From: Bacteroidaceae bacterium
Lineage (GTDB): Bacteria; Bacteroidota; Bacteroidia; Bacteroidales; Bacteroidaceae
Reading direction: 5' to 3'
DNA length: 49,342 nucleotides
Assembly: GCA_900770705.1 (NCBI GenBank)
Contig: CAAGLF010000016.1
Coordinates: forward strand, 1-49,342
Of the stretch, positions 16,707 through 26,114 are shown piece by piece (the first letter of the stretch is position 1; the number at the start of each line of letters is the position of its first letter). The translations under genes and the position numbers were made by a program. The notes under the pieces are model-generated. The model did not search any database. It worked only from the letters and a program-made list of their open reading frames with translations, and was not told where the DNA came from.

Positions 16707-17585
16707 ATGAAACAAACCATCGAATTTACCAAGATGCACGGTGCCGGCAACGACTACATCTACGTCGACACCTCGCGCTTCTCCATCGCCAATCCCGAAG
16801 AGCTTTCCATTCGCCTCAGCGACCGGCATAAGGGTATTGGCGGAGACGGATTGGTACTCATCGGCCGTGCGACCGACACGGCTGTAGCGGACTTTACCAT
16901 GCGTATATTCAACAACGACGGTTCCGAAGCCCGTATGTGCGGCAACGCCTCCCGTTGTATTGGGAAATACCTATACGACAAAGGGCTGACTCGCGCCACC
17001 ACCATACGCCTCAGCACCCTCAGCGGTGTCAAGGTGCTCCGTTTGCACCTCGGAGCCGACGGTTTAGTGGAGAGCGTCACGGTAGATATGGGTGAGCCGT
17101 GCTTGAAATCTACCACACAACTGGCCACACCCGATGGCAGTATGCTCCGCGAAACCATCGAAGTAAGCGGAAAGAGCTATTGCGGCACCTTTGTGTCGAT
17201 GGGCAATCCACACTTTGTCTGTTTTGTTGACGATGTGGAACATTTTGATGTAGCCACTGAAGGCCCGAAGCTGGAGTTTGCCCCCATCTTCCCCGAGCGA
17301 TGCAACATTGAGTTTGCCACACAACTACCCGATGGCAGTTTGAGAATGCGTGTATGGGAGCGAGGCAGCGGTATCACGATGGCTTGCGGCACAGGAGCCT
17401 GCGCCACAGCTGTAGCTGCTGCCCTTGAGCACCGATGTGAGCGACGATGCAGCATCGTGATGGATGGCGGCACCCTGCACATCGAATGGCGCGAAGACGG
17501 GCACGTCTATATGGAAGGACCAGCCACAACGGTATTCGACGGCACCATCCTGATAGAGACACTTCCCCACCAGCAAACCGAATAG
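16707..17585 (+). CDS. dapF: Diaminopimelate epimerase
   Basis: Interconverts LL- and meso-diaminopimelate for lysine and peptidoglycan, in the cytoplasm, without cofactor. The protein has 292 residues with MHGAGNDYIYVD at the start. The two catalytic cysteines sit in their family motifs: C78 in RMCGNASRC and C227 in MACGTGAC. GNPHFVCFVDD is also present. Length is close to the family norm. dapL, which supplies its LL-diaminopimelate substrate, follows 188 bases downstream on the same strand. A hairpin after the stop could lower read-through between them. Confidence 0.96.
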   Translation: MKQTIEFTKMHGAGNDYIYVDTSRFSIANPEELSIRLSDRHKGIGGDGLVLIGRATDTAVADFTMRIFNNDGSEARMCGNASRCIGKYLYDKGLTRATTIRLSTLSGVKVLRLHLGADGLVESVTVDMGEPCLKSTTQLATPDGSMLRETIEVSGKSYCGTFVSMGNPHFVCFVDDVEHFDVATEGPKLEFAPIFPERCNIEFATQLPDGSLRMRVWERGSGITMACGTGACATAVAAALEHRCERRCSIVMDGGTLHIEWREDGHVYMEGPATTVFDGTILIETLPHQQTE

Positions 17586-17592
17586 ACCAGCC

Positions 17593-17640
17593 AGCAAGCC
17601 GGTTGCAGCAGCTCACGCAGCACTGCCCGGCTTGCTTGTT
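17593..17640 (+). terminator. Terminator-like hairpin between dapF and dapL
   Basis: A perfect 10-bp stem agcaagccgg/ccggcttgct (17593-17602, 17627-17636) is followed by tgttttgtg. An inner gcag/ctgc pairing is possible. No TAnnTTTG box was found between it and dapL, so it may be a partial terminator that tunes dapL expression. Confidence 0.6.
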
Positions 17641-17773
17641 TTGTGTAAGAGGTTCCCAGGTACAAGCGCCACACAGGCCGTCCACCCGTTTTGGCACACA
17701 CGAATGAGCAACAGACACCGCAACCATCTCGCCAACAACCTACAAACCAACTCACAACTATACACACTGACTA

Positions 17774-18994
17774 ATGTTTACCATCAACGACAACTTCCTG
17801 CGCCTCCAGAAGAGTTATCTCTTCTCGGACATCGCCCACAAGGTGGCCGCCTACAAGGCGCAACACCCCGAGGCGCCCCTCATCCGGTTGGGTATCGGTG
17901 ACGTCACCCGCCCATTGGCGCCGGCAATCATCGAAGCATTACACAAAGCAACCGATGAAATGGCTGCACAAGACACATTTCGCGGATACGGCCCCGAGCA
18001 AGGATACGATTTCCTCAGGCAGGCTATCGTCGAACACGACTTCAAGAGCCGCGGCATCGACATTTGTCCCGACGAGGTGTTCGTCAACGACGGCGCCAAG
18101 AGTGACACTGGCAACTTCGGCGATATCCTGGGACACGAAAACACCATCTGCCTCACCGACCCCATCTATCCCGTCTATATCGACGCCAACGTGATGGGCG
18201 GCAGAGCCGGAGAATGTCACAATGGTGCGTGGAGCCGCATTACCTACTGCCCCTGCACTGCCGACAATGGCTTCGTGCCCGAATTGCCCAAGCACCACGT
18301 TGACCTCATCTACCTCTGCTATCCCAACAACCCCACCGGCACGACGCTCACCCGCGAGCAGCTGCAACTATGGGTGGACTATGCTCTCAAGGAAGGCAGC
18401 CTCATCCTCTACGATGCCGCCTACGAAGCCTATATCACCGAGACCGACGTTCCCCACTCCATCTACGAAATTCCGGGAGCCAAGGCCTGCGCAGTAGAAT
18501 TCCACTCCTATTCCAAGACAGCAGGCTTCACCGGTCTGCGCTGCGGCTATACCGTGGTACCGAAGGAGCTGGAAGTGGCCACTGCCGACGGCAAACGAGT
18601 GCATTTAGCCGATCTTTGGCTACGTCGCCAATGCACCAAGTTCAACGGCACGGCCTACATTGTCCAACGGGCTGCAGAGGCCATCTACACACCGGCCGGC
18701 CGGCAGCAAGTGACCGATACCATACACTACTATATGGAGAACGCCCGCCTTATGCGCACGGCACTCACCGAAGCCGGATATACCGTTTATGGAGGCGTCA
18801 ACGCCCCTTATCTGTGGCTGCGGACGCCTGAGGGAAGCAAGTCGTGGGACTTCTTCGACTACCTGCTGTACAATCTCCACATCGTGTCGACCCCTGGAGT
18901 CGGCTTCGGACCCTCCGGCGAAGGCTACATACGCCTCACTGCTTTCGGCGACCGCAAAGACTGTATCGAAGCTATGCAGCGAATCAAACGTTAA
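17774..18994 (+). CDS. dapL: LL-diaminopimelate aminotransferase
   Basis: PLP enzyme that converts tetrahydrodipicolinate to LL-diaminopimelate in one step with glutamate as amino donor. This DapL variant of the pathway is found in several bacterial phyla. The 406-residue protein shows the family start LQKSYLFSDIAHKVAAYKA and LGIGDVTRPL. It also has YPNNPTGTTL, the pyridine-nitrogen Asp in LILYDAAYEAYI, and the PLP lysine K248 in SYSKTAGFTGLRCGY. It works directly before DapF in the pathway and follows dapF here. The start is the ATG at 17774. Confidence 0.96.
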   Translation: MFTINDNFLRLQKSYLFSDIAHKVAAYKAQHPEAPLIRLGIGDVTRPLAPAIIEALHKATDEMAAQDTFRGYGPEQGYDFLRQAIVEHDFKSRGIDICPDEVFVNDGAKSDTGNFGDILGHENTICLTDPIYPVYIDANVMGGRAGECHNGAWSRITYCPCTADNGFVPELPKHHVDLIYLCYPNNPTGTTLTREQLQLWVDYALKEGSLILYDAAYEAYITETDVPHSIYEIPGAKACAVEFHSYSKTAGFTGLRCGYTVVPKELEVATADGKRVHLADLWLRRQCTKFNGTAYIVQRAAEAIYTPAGRQQVTDTIHYYMENARLMRTALTEAGYTVYGGVNAPYLWLRTPEGSKSWDFFDYLLYNLHIVSTPGVGFGPSGEGYIRLTAFGDRKDCIEAMQRIKR

Positions 18995-19066
18995 CGCCAT
19001 CGCGTGACCCACACACCCACACCAAGCCAATCAAATCATCAAAAATATCCAAATCATCAACAGACT

Positions 19067-21259
19067 ATGAGCAATCTGAGATTCAAAGTTGTAGAAGAGG
19101 CATTCAAGAAGCGCCCCGTAGAAGTCAAGGCTCCGGCCGAACGTCCCTCTGATTATTACGCCAAATACGTTTTCAATCAGGAGAAGATGTTCCGCTATCT
19201 TCCCCTGAAGACGTACAAGCAACTCCGCGAGGCCATCGAACAAGGCAAGCCCCTGGCCCCCGGCGTGGCCGACGAAGTCGCCGAAGGGATGAAACGCTGG
19301 GCCATCGAGATGGGCGTGACCCATTGCACGCACTGGTTTCAGCCGCTGACCGAAGGCACCGCCGAAAAGCATGATGCCTTCGTGGAGCACGACTGGAAGG
19401 GCGGAATGGTAGAAAACTTCTCCGGAAAAGAGTTGATTCAGCAGGAACCCGACGCCTCCAGCTTCCCCAACGGCGGTATCCGCTCCACTTTCGAGGCGCG
19501 CGGCTACTCTGCCTGGGATCCCTCCTCACCCGTCTTTATCGTGGGCGACACACTGATGATACCCACCGTGTTCATCTCCTACACTGGCGAGGCACTCGAC
19601 TATAAGGCCCCCTTGAAAAAGTCGCTCGCGGCCGTAGACCGTGCGGCAGCCGCCGTGGCCCGCTACTTCGACCCGGCGGTCAAGAAGGTGACGACCAACC
19701 TCGGTTGGGAGCAGGAATACTTTCTCGTCGACGAAGGTCTCTATGCCGCCCGTCCCGACCTTCTGCTCACGGGACGCACGCTGATGGGGCACGAAAGTTC
19801 CAAGAACCAGCAGATGGAGGACCACTACTTCGGCGCCATACCCGAACGCGTGGCCGAGTTTATGCGGGATCTCGAAATACAGGCACTCGAGCTCGGCATT
19901 CCTTGCAAGACACGTCACAACGAGGTGGCTCCCAACCAGTTTGAGCTGGCTCCCATTTTCGAGGAATGCAACCTGGCTGTCGACCATAATATGCTGCTGA
20001 TGTCGCTTATGCGCAAAATTGCCCGCAAACACGGCTTCCGCTGCCTCCTCCACGAAAAACCTTTTGCCGGTATCAACGGGTCGGGCAAGCACAACAACTG
20101 GAGTCTCACGACCGACACCGGCACGTTGCTCCATGCGCCCGGCAAGACTCCCGAAGACAACCTGCGTTTCCTCACTTTCGTCGTGGAGACACTGATGGGC
20201 GTCTATCGCCACAACGGACTGCTCAAGGCTTCCATTATGAGTGCCACCAATGCCCACCGTCTCGGCGCCAACGAAGCACCTCCCGCCATCATTTCCAGTT
20301 TTCTCGGCAAACAGGTGAGCGAACTGCTCGATCAGGTGGAGCAGTCAGAAGGTGACGAACTCTTCAGCCTCGAAGGCAAGCACGGACTGAAGCTCGACAT
20401 CCCCCAGATACCGGAACTGATGATCGACAACACCGACCGCAACCGCACATCGCCCTTTGCCTTCACCGGCAATCGCTTCGAGTTCCGCGCTGTAGGCTCC
20501 ATTGCCAACTGCGCCAGCGCTATGATTGCGCTCAACACGGCTGTTGCCGAGGCGCTGGCCGACTTCCAGGAGCGTGTCGACGCCCTCATCGCTGGCGGAC
20601 GGTCGAAGACGAGCGCTATCCTCGAAGTTTTGCGCCAAGACATCAAGACCTGCAAGCCTATCCACTTTGATGGAAACGGCTACAGCGACGAGTGGAAGGC
20701 CGAAGCCGCCCGTCGTGGGCTCGACTGCGAGACTTCCTGCCCGGTCATCTTCGACCGCTACCTCGACGACAGCTCCGTGAAGATGTTCGAGCGCATGAAT
20801 GTGATGGGACGCCACGAACTGGAAGCACGCAACGAAATAAAGTGGGAGACCTACTACAAGAAGATACAGATTGAGAGCCGCGTACTCGGCGACCTCTGTA
20901 TGAACCACATTATTCCCGTGGCCACCAAATATCAGAGCGAGCTGGTAGACAATGTTCACAAACTGCAACTGGCCTTCTCCGACCCCGAGAAAGTGAAGGA
21001 ACTCACCACCTACAACATCGACCTCATTGAGAAAATCAACAAGCACACCAGCTTCATCGCCGAAAACGTAGAAGCAATGGTGGAGAAGCGCAAGGTGGTC
21101 AACAAGCTCGAGAGCCAGCGCGACCTCGCCATCGCCTATCACGACGAAGTGGCTCCCTATCTCGACGCCATACGCTATCACATCGACAAGCTCGAACTTA
21201 TTGTAGAAGACGAGCTCTGGCCGTTGCCCAAATACCGCGAACTGCTGTTCATCCGATAG
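19067..21259 (+). CDS. glnN: Type III glutamine synthetase (GSIII)
   Basis: ATP-dependent synthesis of glutamine from glutamate and ammonium, as a large homo-oligomer. The 730-residue length and N-terminus (RFKVVEEAFKKRP) are those of GSIII, about 1.6 times the length of GSI. Catalytic-core signatures include TNLGWEQEYFLVD, RHNEVAPNQFELAP and NGSGKHNNWSL. NRTSPFAFTGNRFEFRAVGS is also present. The open frame begins at a GTG at 19004, but the ATG at 19067 matches the family start and carries the acagactATG context. A strong terminator follows. No PII or ammonium transporter gene is adjacent. Confidence 0.95.
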   Translation: MSNLRFKVVEEAFKKRPVEVKAPAERPSDYYAKYVFNQEKMFRYLPLKTYKQLREAIEQGKPLAPGVADEVAEGMKRWAIEMGVTHCTHWFQPLTEGTAEKHDAFVEHDWKGGMVENFSGKELIQQEPDASSFPNGGIRSTFEARGYSAWDPSSPVFIVGDTLMIPTVFISYTGEALDYKAPLKKSLAAVDRAAAAVARYFDPAVKKVTTNLGWEQEYFLVDEGLYAARPDLLLTGRTLMGHESSKNQQMEDHYFGAIPERVAEFMRDLEIQALELGIPCKTRHNEVAPNQFELAPIFEECNLAVDHNMLLMSLMRKIARKHGFRCLLHEKPFAGINGSGKHNNWSLTTDTGTLLHAPGKTPEDNLRFLTFVVETLMGVYRHNGLLKASIMSATNAHRLGANEAPPAIISSFLGKQVSELLDQVEQSEGDELFSLEGKHGLKLDIPQIPELMIDNTDRNRTSPFAFTGNRFEFRAVGSIANCASAMIALNTAVAEALADFQERVDALIAGGRSKTSAILEVLRQDIKTCKPIHFDGNGYSDEWKAEAARRGLDCETSCPVIFDRYLDDSSVKMFERMNVMGRHELEARNEIKWETYYKKIQIESRVLGDLCMNHIIPVATKYQSELVDNVHKLQLAFSDPEKVKELTTYNIDLIEKINKHTSFIAENVEAMVEKRKVVNKLESQRDLAIAYHDEVAPYLDAIRYHIDKLELIVEDELWPLPKYRELLFIR

Positions 21260-21286
21260 GCCACAGCCACGAGATACAGTAAAGAG

Positions 21287-21329
21287 CGCCTCCCGACCCA
21301 TCGAAAGATGAGCCGGGAGGCGTAGTTTT
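21287..21329. terminator. Terminator between the convergent glnN and sugar-kinase genes
   Basis: The stem cgcctccc/gggaggcg (21287-21294, 21315-21322) has a 20-base loop and is followed on the + strand by tagttttt. On the - strand the stem is followed by ctcttt, so it may also help end transcription of the convergent gene. Confidence 0.8.
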
Positions 21330-21359
21330 TGCGTCAGGACGCGGCAGGGCGTCGTCCGC

Positions 21360-22448
21360 CTATCCTAATTGTTCGGCGATGAAGGCTTGCATTTCTGCCT
21401 GATGTGCCTCCACGCTCTGCAGGAGCTTGAACTGCGCTTTCGAGCGAACGAGGTTGTGCTCCGGATACTGGATTTTGTAGTACGTATCGCCGTTGATGTA
21501 GTCTGCCAGAAAGCGTACCGTCTGCATATAGGGGAAGAGAGCGGCTGCGTAGGGCAGGTTCTCGATTTCCACGGGCGTCAGGAACACCTTGGCACTCTTC
21601 AGATAACCTTTGGTGAAGGCCTTGAAGATTTCCATGTTGAAGTTCACGTTGTCCAGATCCTTGTCATCCTCTTTTCCGGTATTGGCGGCGGAGCGCAGGA
21701 AGTCTCCGAAGTCGGAGAAGACGAAGTTGGGCATTACCGTATCGAGGTCGATGACGCACAACACGCGGCCCTCCTTGTCAAACAGAATGTTGTCGACCTT
21801 CGTATCGCAATGGCAGATACGCTTCGGGAGTTTACCCTCGCGATGGAACTGCTCGCCTTTGCACATTTCTTCGGCACGCTTTTCCAGTTCGTCCACGAGC
21901 CACTGCACTTCGGCCAGCCTGCCGGCCTTGTTCTCGGCCACTGCCTCGCGCAGCTGCTGCAAGCGGAACTCCATATTGTGGAAATCCTTGATGGTCTCGC
22001 CCAGCTGTACGGGGATATCGGCCAGCGAAGCCTGGAAGTCGCCGAATGTTTCGCCCACGATGTAGGAACTTTCGGGCGTCACGGCTGTCTGGCTCACAGT
22101 GTCGGGGATAAACACCATTACACGCCAGTATTTCTCACCGTCGAAGTAGAAATACTTGCCGTCTGTAGCGGGCACGAAGCGGAGCACGCGGCGTTCGATG
22201 TCCTCGGTGCCTGCAGCCTGCAGTTTCTTGCGGATATGGTCTGTCACGGCCACGATGTTGTCCATCAGCATAGCCACGTCGGGGAAAATGGCGTTGTTGA
22301 CGTGCTGCAACACGTAGGCAGGAGCGTCTCCTTCGGTGCAGACCTTGTAAGTTGTGTTAATCAGACCATTTCCGAGGGGCTTTACTTCGGAAACTTTGCC
22401 CTCGATGGCGAAATGCGCCACGATGTTCTGCAAATCTTTCTGTTCCAT
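21360..22448 (-). CDS. APH-family phosphotransferase, NahK/MdsC-like (probable N-acetylhexosamine kinase)
   Basis: Cytoplasmic small-molecule kinase of 362 residues with the aminoglycoside-phosphotransferase (protein-kinase-like) fold. The nucleotide-binding N-lobe opens with PLGNGLINTTYKV. The catalytic loop is ICHCDTKVDNILFD (~212-225; HxDxxxxN form) and the metal-binding Asp is in VIDLDTVMPN. These features match N-acetylhexosamine 1-kinases and the MdsC-like proteins linked to mucin sugar use in Bacteroidota. The substrate is inferred, and choline- or homoserine-type kinases are alternatives. It has its own promoter and a shared terminator. Confidence 0.8.
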   Translation of the reverse strand: MEQKDLQNIVAHFAIEGKVSEVKPLGNGLINTTYKVCTEGDAPAYVLQHVNNAIFPDVAMLMDNIVAVTDHIRKKLQAAGTEDIERRVLRFVPATDGKYFYFDGEKYWRVMVFIPDTVSQTAVTPESSYIVGETFGDFQASLADIPVQLGETIKDFHNMEFRLQQLREAVAENKAGRLAEVQWLVDELEKRAEEMCKGEQFHREGKLPKRICHCDTKVDNILFDKEGRVLCVIDLDTVMPNFVFSDFGDFLRSAANTGKEDDKDLDNVNFNMEIFKAFTKGYLKSAKVFLTPVEIENLPYAAALFPYMQTVRFLADYINGDTYYKIQYPEHNLVRSKAQFKLLQSVEAHQAEMQAFIAEQLG

Positions 22449-22530
22449 TTTACGTATTAGATGTTGTGTTAGGTTTGTGTGTTCGGCCTGGAGCGAGGCA
22501 TAAGTCGGCCATAAGATCTGCCTTGCGAAG

Positions 22531-22538
22531 CAAAGGTA
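22531..22538 (-). promoter_or_regulatory. -7 promoter box TACCTTTG (- strand) for the sugar-kinase gene
   Basis: CAAAGGTA on the + strand reads TACCTTTG on the - strand, 82 bases before the kinase ATG. It lies in the only AT-rich part of the 221-base gap 22449-22669, which otherwise shows nothing I can assign. Confidence 0.65.
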
Positions 22539-22669
22539 ATGAAAAAATGGTTACACCTTCGTGTTTTCAGAAGAAAATTGAAGTTTCCGCCACGACAGTC
22601 TTCCCCCCGCAGCGGATATATGCTTTCCTGCCTCCGCGTTCAGCCCGCGGCCGGCCGGGGCCGTATGGC

Positions 22670-24196
22670 CTACTTATATGCCACCTTTTCGGCCTTATCG
22701 TCGGCGTAGATCACCTCGCGGAGCTGCTCCTTCGTGGTGCGCACGGCGTCGCGCGTAAGTTCAGGTACGTTGTAGCTCTTGGTGAGAAGCAGGTTCTCCT
22801 CGGGGTCTTCCTGCGGAAGGAGGAAGGCTTTCTGTCCCCTGCCCTGCTTGTCGAAATACGCGATGTAGGGCCGCGTGTACGAACCATCGTCGCGACGCGA
22901 GGAGAACACCATCCAGCGGCCGTTGCTGCTCCAGGAATGGTAGCTGTCCACGTCGTCTGAGTTCGTACGGTCGAGGCGGTAAATGCTGTCGGTCTGCAAG
23001 TCCTTCACATATAGGTCAGAGGATTTGTGCCAGATGTGGAACTGACCGAAACTGCCGAGCGTGAAGAGCACATAACGGCCGTCGGGGCTCACGCGGGGCA
23101 CGGAAGCGCTCATCCCGCGGGCGGCACAATCCATTTCCACCTTGGGCGTCGAGAACATCCGCGTGGCGGGATCGAAATCCATCGACATCAGGTTGTATCT
23201 CACGGAGTCATAGAGATGTATGATAAGGTTGGTGGCCACGCTGTCGGCCACTCCGGCGAATTGGGGCGTGGTGGCGGAGCAATAGAAGAGCTTGCGTCCG
23301 TCGGGCGACCAGCAGGGGAAGGTTTCCATCGTGTCGCCAGTGCGCAGAATGTTGGAAAGCTCGTTTTTCTCCACGTCGTAGAACACCAGATCGGAGCCAT
23401 AGTCCACTACCTCCACCTTCTGGTGGTCGGTCATATGGAACACTTGCCCCGTCTTGTTCGAAGAGAACACCACCCAGGGTTTCTCGGGATGCCACGTGGG
23501 ATATACGCAGCCGGAGAGTATGGAGTCGGTTTTCAGGTTGACCTTCCGCGCTTTTCCGTCGTGCACGAACACGGTTCCGCCGTGCTTGGCACGAACGTGG
23601 AAGAGCATATTTTCGGTACTGTAAGCCTGATAGTTATGGCAGTTGACGCAATGGTTGTTATCATCTTCGAACTGGCGGTTGTTCTCGTAGATGGTCGTCA
23701 CGTCGAAGTTGGTCAGATTGCGCTGGTAGAGGCCCAGCTGTCGATATAGCTCGTAGCTGGGTTCGAGGAGGCGGTACGACAGGAAGGAGTCTATCGGTTC
23801 TTCTGCCACGCGGATACTATATGCGGGATAGCGCTGCCAACGGTTGTCCTTGCCCTGTGCATAGACGCTGAAGCGCAGTTCCTTGCCCCGGTTCTGTTCG
23901 AGCAGGTCGCGCCACGCTCCGGGCTCGAAGCTCACCTTTCCGTCGGCTTCCGCACCTGCCACGAGGCTGCTGCCTTCGACGCCTTCGATGGACATCACAT
24001 ATTCTGCGGCTTCCGTCTGCACCATCACGTTGAGGGGAGCAATGTTCGGGGGCACAGTGATGTCGCGATAGTCGGGATAGATTTTCACGGGTTCCTCTGC
24101 GTCGCTGAAATCGGCGGGAACCATCACCTCTCTGGCACAGGAGGCACACAGGAGGCCGAGCAGGAGTGACAATACAGGGATTATCTTCGTTTTCAT
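22670..24196 (-). CDS. PD40/TolB-like beta-propeller lipoprotein with one CxxCH motif
   Basis: Predicted lipoprotein of 508 residues. The signal peptide ends in the lipobox LLCASC (lipid Cys ~20). An N-terminal beta-sandwich region starts YRDITVPPNIAPLNVMV, followed by a linker with HCVNCHNY (~182), a single c-type haem attachment motif. The remainder is a propeller of WD40/TolB-like blades with TWHPEKPWVVFSS, CWSPDGRKLFYCS, RVSPDGRYVLFT and SWSSNGRWMVFSS. Proteins of this kind are sometimes labelled cytochrome c biogenesis proteins, without proof known to me. It starts 25 bases after the DUF6057 gene and is surely co-transcribed with it. The role is unknown. Confidence 0.8.
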   Translation of the reverse strand: MKTKIIPVLSLLLGLLCASCAREVMVPADFSDAEEPVKIYPDYRDITVPPNIAPLNVMVQTEAAEYVMSIEGVEGSSLVAGAEADGKVSFEPGAWRDLLEQNRGKELRFSVYAQGKDNRWQRYPAYSIRVAEEPIDSFLSYRLLEPSYELYRQLGLYQRNLTNFDVTTIYENNRQFEDDNNHCVNCHNYQAYSTENMLFHVRAKHGGTVFVHDGKARKVNLKTDSILSGCVYPTWHPEKPWVVFSSNKTGQVFHMTDHQKVEVVDYGSDLVFYDVEKNELSNILRTGDTMETFPCWSPDGRKLFYCSATTPQFAGVADSVATNLIIHLYDSVRYNLMSMDFDPATRMFSTPKVEMDCAARGMSASVPRVSPDGRYVLFTLGSFGQFHIWHKSSDLYVKDLQTDSIYRLDRTNSDDVDSYHSWSSNGRWMVFSSRRDDGSYTRPYIAYFDKQGRGQKAFLLPQEDPEENLLLTKSYNVPELTRDAVRTTKEQLREVIYADDKAEKVAYK

Positions 24197-24221
24197 AGGG
24201 ATGTCAGTATTTTCCGCGTGG

Positions 24222-25988
24222 TCAGTTCACGCCGGCACTCTCGACCTTGCGGGTCTGGGAGAGCTCGTTGTTTTCACAATAGTAGTAATAGAAGTACGTG
24301 CCGAGCCAGTTCTCGCGCAGGGCCTCACGCAAACGGCGCTTATAGCGGCTGTCGATGTCTATCCGCTGCTGCTTGTGCTCTTTTTCGAGGTCCTCCAGCT
24401 TTTCCTGCACGGCTTCCGGCGTGTCGCCCGAGGCGAGCAGTTGCTGTTTCCGGGCCTTAAAGTCGGCGTCCAGCTGTTCCTCCTCGGCCTTCTGGGCTGG
24501 CTTGTTTGCTTCGAGCAGGGGTTTCACCTCCTGCATAAAGGCACTGGCCATCGAGCCGTAGGGCTGGATGACGGAGGCGTACTGCTGCTCCACCTCGGGG
24601 CGGTGGAGCGAAGCGATGAGCAGCGCCTGCGCCACTGTCGCCGGCACACCCGTCGGGTGTTTCTGCAAGTATATGGGCGCTCTCATCATAAAAGCGTTGA
24701 GATCCTTCGAGTAAAGGCAGGCGGCAATGGAGGTCACGAGCGTCTGGTCGGAGCCCGACATCAGTCCCACGTTGTAGCCGAGGAATGCCGGCTGCCGGTA
24801 TTGCTGTTCGAAGTGACTTTCCTGCGGATAGAGGCGCTTCACGGCGGCCAGTGTCGGGTCTTCATTGATAAGGGCGGGATTGAGCGCCATCGGCCGGTAC
24901 TTCTCCACAAACTTTCCCTCGAACGGCACGTCCTCGAGCACGCGAAGGTACTTCAGGGCCAACGCCTTTTCCTCGTTCATCACGGCTGCGAGCGTCATTG
25001 TCTTCAGTTGTCGGATGCTGGGCGAATCCATTACGTAGCGTTCCATAGCAGCGCGCGCCGCAGCGTTGTACAAGCCGGCGTAGAAGTTGCATTCCGGCTC
25101 AAAGAGGGCGTACTCCGAATTGCCGTCGCGGCACTTGTGGTAGCCAGGGTCGGGATAGTCGTAGGGAATGTTGTAGCAGTTCTCCAGCAGACTGCCGTCC
25201 TGCACCAGCGCGATGGCATAGAATGCCGCCATCGTGCGGTTGGGGCGTCGGGCGGCCTCGACGGAGCGGATAATGCCGTCCCAGTCTGCCCGTTCACAAA
25301 GCAGCTGTACACGGGCGGCCACCAAGTCGTTCTCGGCGTAGCGCAGCGTGGCCCAACTGCCGCCTCCGGCCAGCACCACAGGCACGAGCAATGCCACGAC
25401 AGCCGCACGGCGGCCAACGGGAGCCTGACTCCTATCGCCCCGTCCGCGCAGCAGACACCGCCGCAGGCCATACACCACGAGCGAGGCGAGGAGCAAGCCC
25501 ATCGGCACGAGCACCAGCATCGACGGTTCGGCCTTGTAGTAAAGATTGGTGCCCTGCCCCACCAGCCAGGCGCAGCAGAGCACCGGCACGATGTACGCCC
25601 AGCCTTTCAGGGCCTTGGGCAACCCCAGGATTTTGCGCCACAGGCAAGCGGTGCCCACGAGCAGAAGCGTAAGCAGCAGGCCTCCGCCCCACTTGCACTT
25701 GCACAACGTAAGCGCCCAGCGACCGGCGAGGTAGACGTAGCCGCCCGCCTGACCTGTCAGAAAGGACATCTGTTCGGCATTGGCCGTCACGAAACTCTCC
25801 TGCTGCGTCCGTTCGAGCAAGTCGCCCACTACCAAGGTGAAGAAGAGGTACAGCGCCAGGGCGGCCAGCAAGTCGGTCCACAGCGCCATACGGCCGGAAG
25901 CAGGCACGGCGGCACCCTTTTTCCCCTGAGCAGGGACTGCGGTTTTCGGCACAGCCTGTTGCCGCTGATGTTTTACGGATTTAGTCAT
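24222..25988 (-). CDS. DUF6057 family membrane protein
   Basis: Integral membrane protein of 588 residues: about five hydrophobic helices in the first ~190 residues, then a large soluble helical region that looks TPR-like. It ends in a charged coiled coil (about 500-560, rich in E/K/Q) and a Tyr cluster. The open frame reaches 26210, but the added N-terminus is encoded by 21-bp tandem repeats and looks non-coding, so the ATG at 25988 (MTKSVKHQRQQ) is chosen. It pairs with the CxxCH lipoprotein gene downstream. The function is unknown. Confidence 0.75.
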   Translation of the reverse strand: MTKSVKHQRQQAVPKTAVPAQGKKGAAVPASGRMALWTDLLAALALYLFFTLVVGDLLERTQQESFVTANAEQMSFLTGQAGGYVYLAGRWALTLCKCKWGGGLLLTLLLVGTACLWRKILGLPKALKGWAYIVPVLCCAWLVGQGTNLYYKAEPSMLVLVPMGLLLASLVVYGLRRCLLRGRGDRSQAPVGRRAAVVALLVPVVLAGGGSWATLRYAENDLVAARVQLLCERADWDGIIRSVEAARRPNRTMAAFYAIALVQDGSLLENCYNIPYDYPDPGYHKCRDGNSEYALFEPECNFYAGLYNAAARAAMERYVMDSPSIRQLKTMTLAAVMNEEKALALKYLRVLEDVPFEGKFVEKYRPMALNPALINEDPTLAAVKRLYPQESHFEQQYRQPAFLGYNVGLMSGSDQTLVTSIAACLYSKDLNAFMMRAPIYLQKHPTGVPATVAQALLIASLHRPEVEQQYASVIQPYGSMASAFMQEVKPLLEANKPAQKAEEEQLDADFKARKQQLLASGDTPEAVQEKLEDLEKEHKQQRIDIDSRYKRRLREALRENWLGTYFYYYYCENNELSQTRKVESAGVN

Positions 25989-26016
25989 AATTACTGCGGT
26001 GATACGAAAAAGTTTC

Positions 26017-26068
26017 TCAGAGATAATTTGAAATTCCTCGGAGATAATTTGAAATTTCTCGGAGATTG
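26017..26068. repeat. 21-bp tandem repeat upstream of the DUF6057 gene
   Basis: Units ctcagagataatttgaaatt+c (26017-26037) and ctcggagataatttgaaatt+t (26038-26058) differ at two positions. A third partial unit, ctcggagatt, follows. The repeat lies in the presumed 5' untranslated region, 29 bases before the start codon on the - strand. The 21-bp period is close to two helical turns. Confidence 0.8.
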
Positions 26069-26114
26069 TTTCTCCTTCATCGTTCTGCGCCGAAACGCCG
26101 GACGAGTCTGCCGG

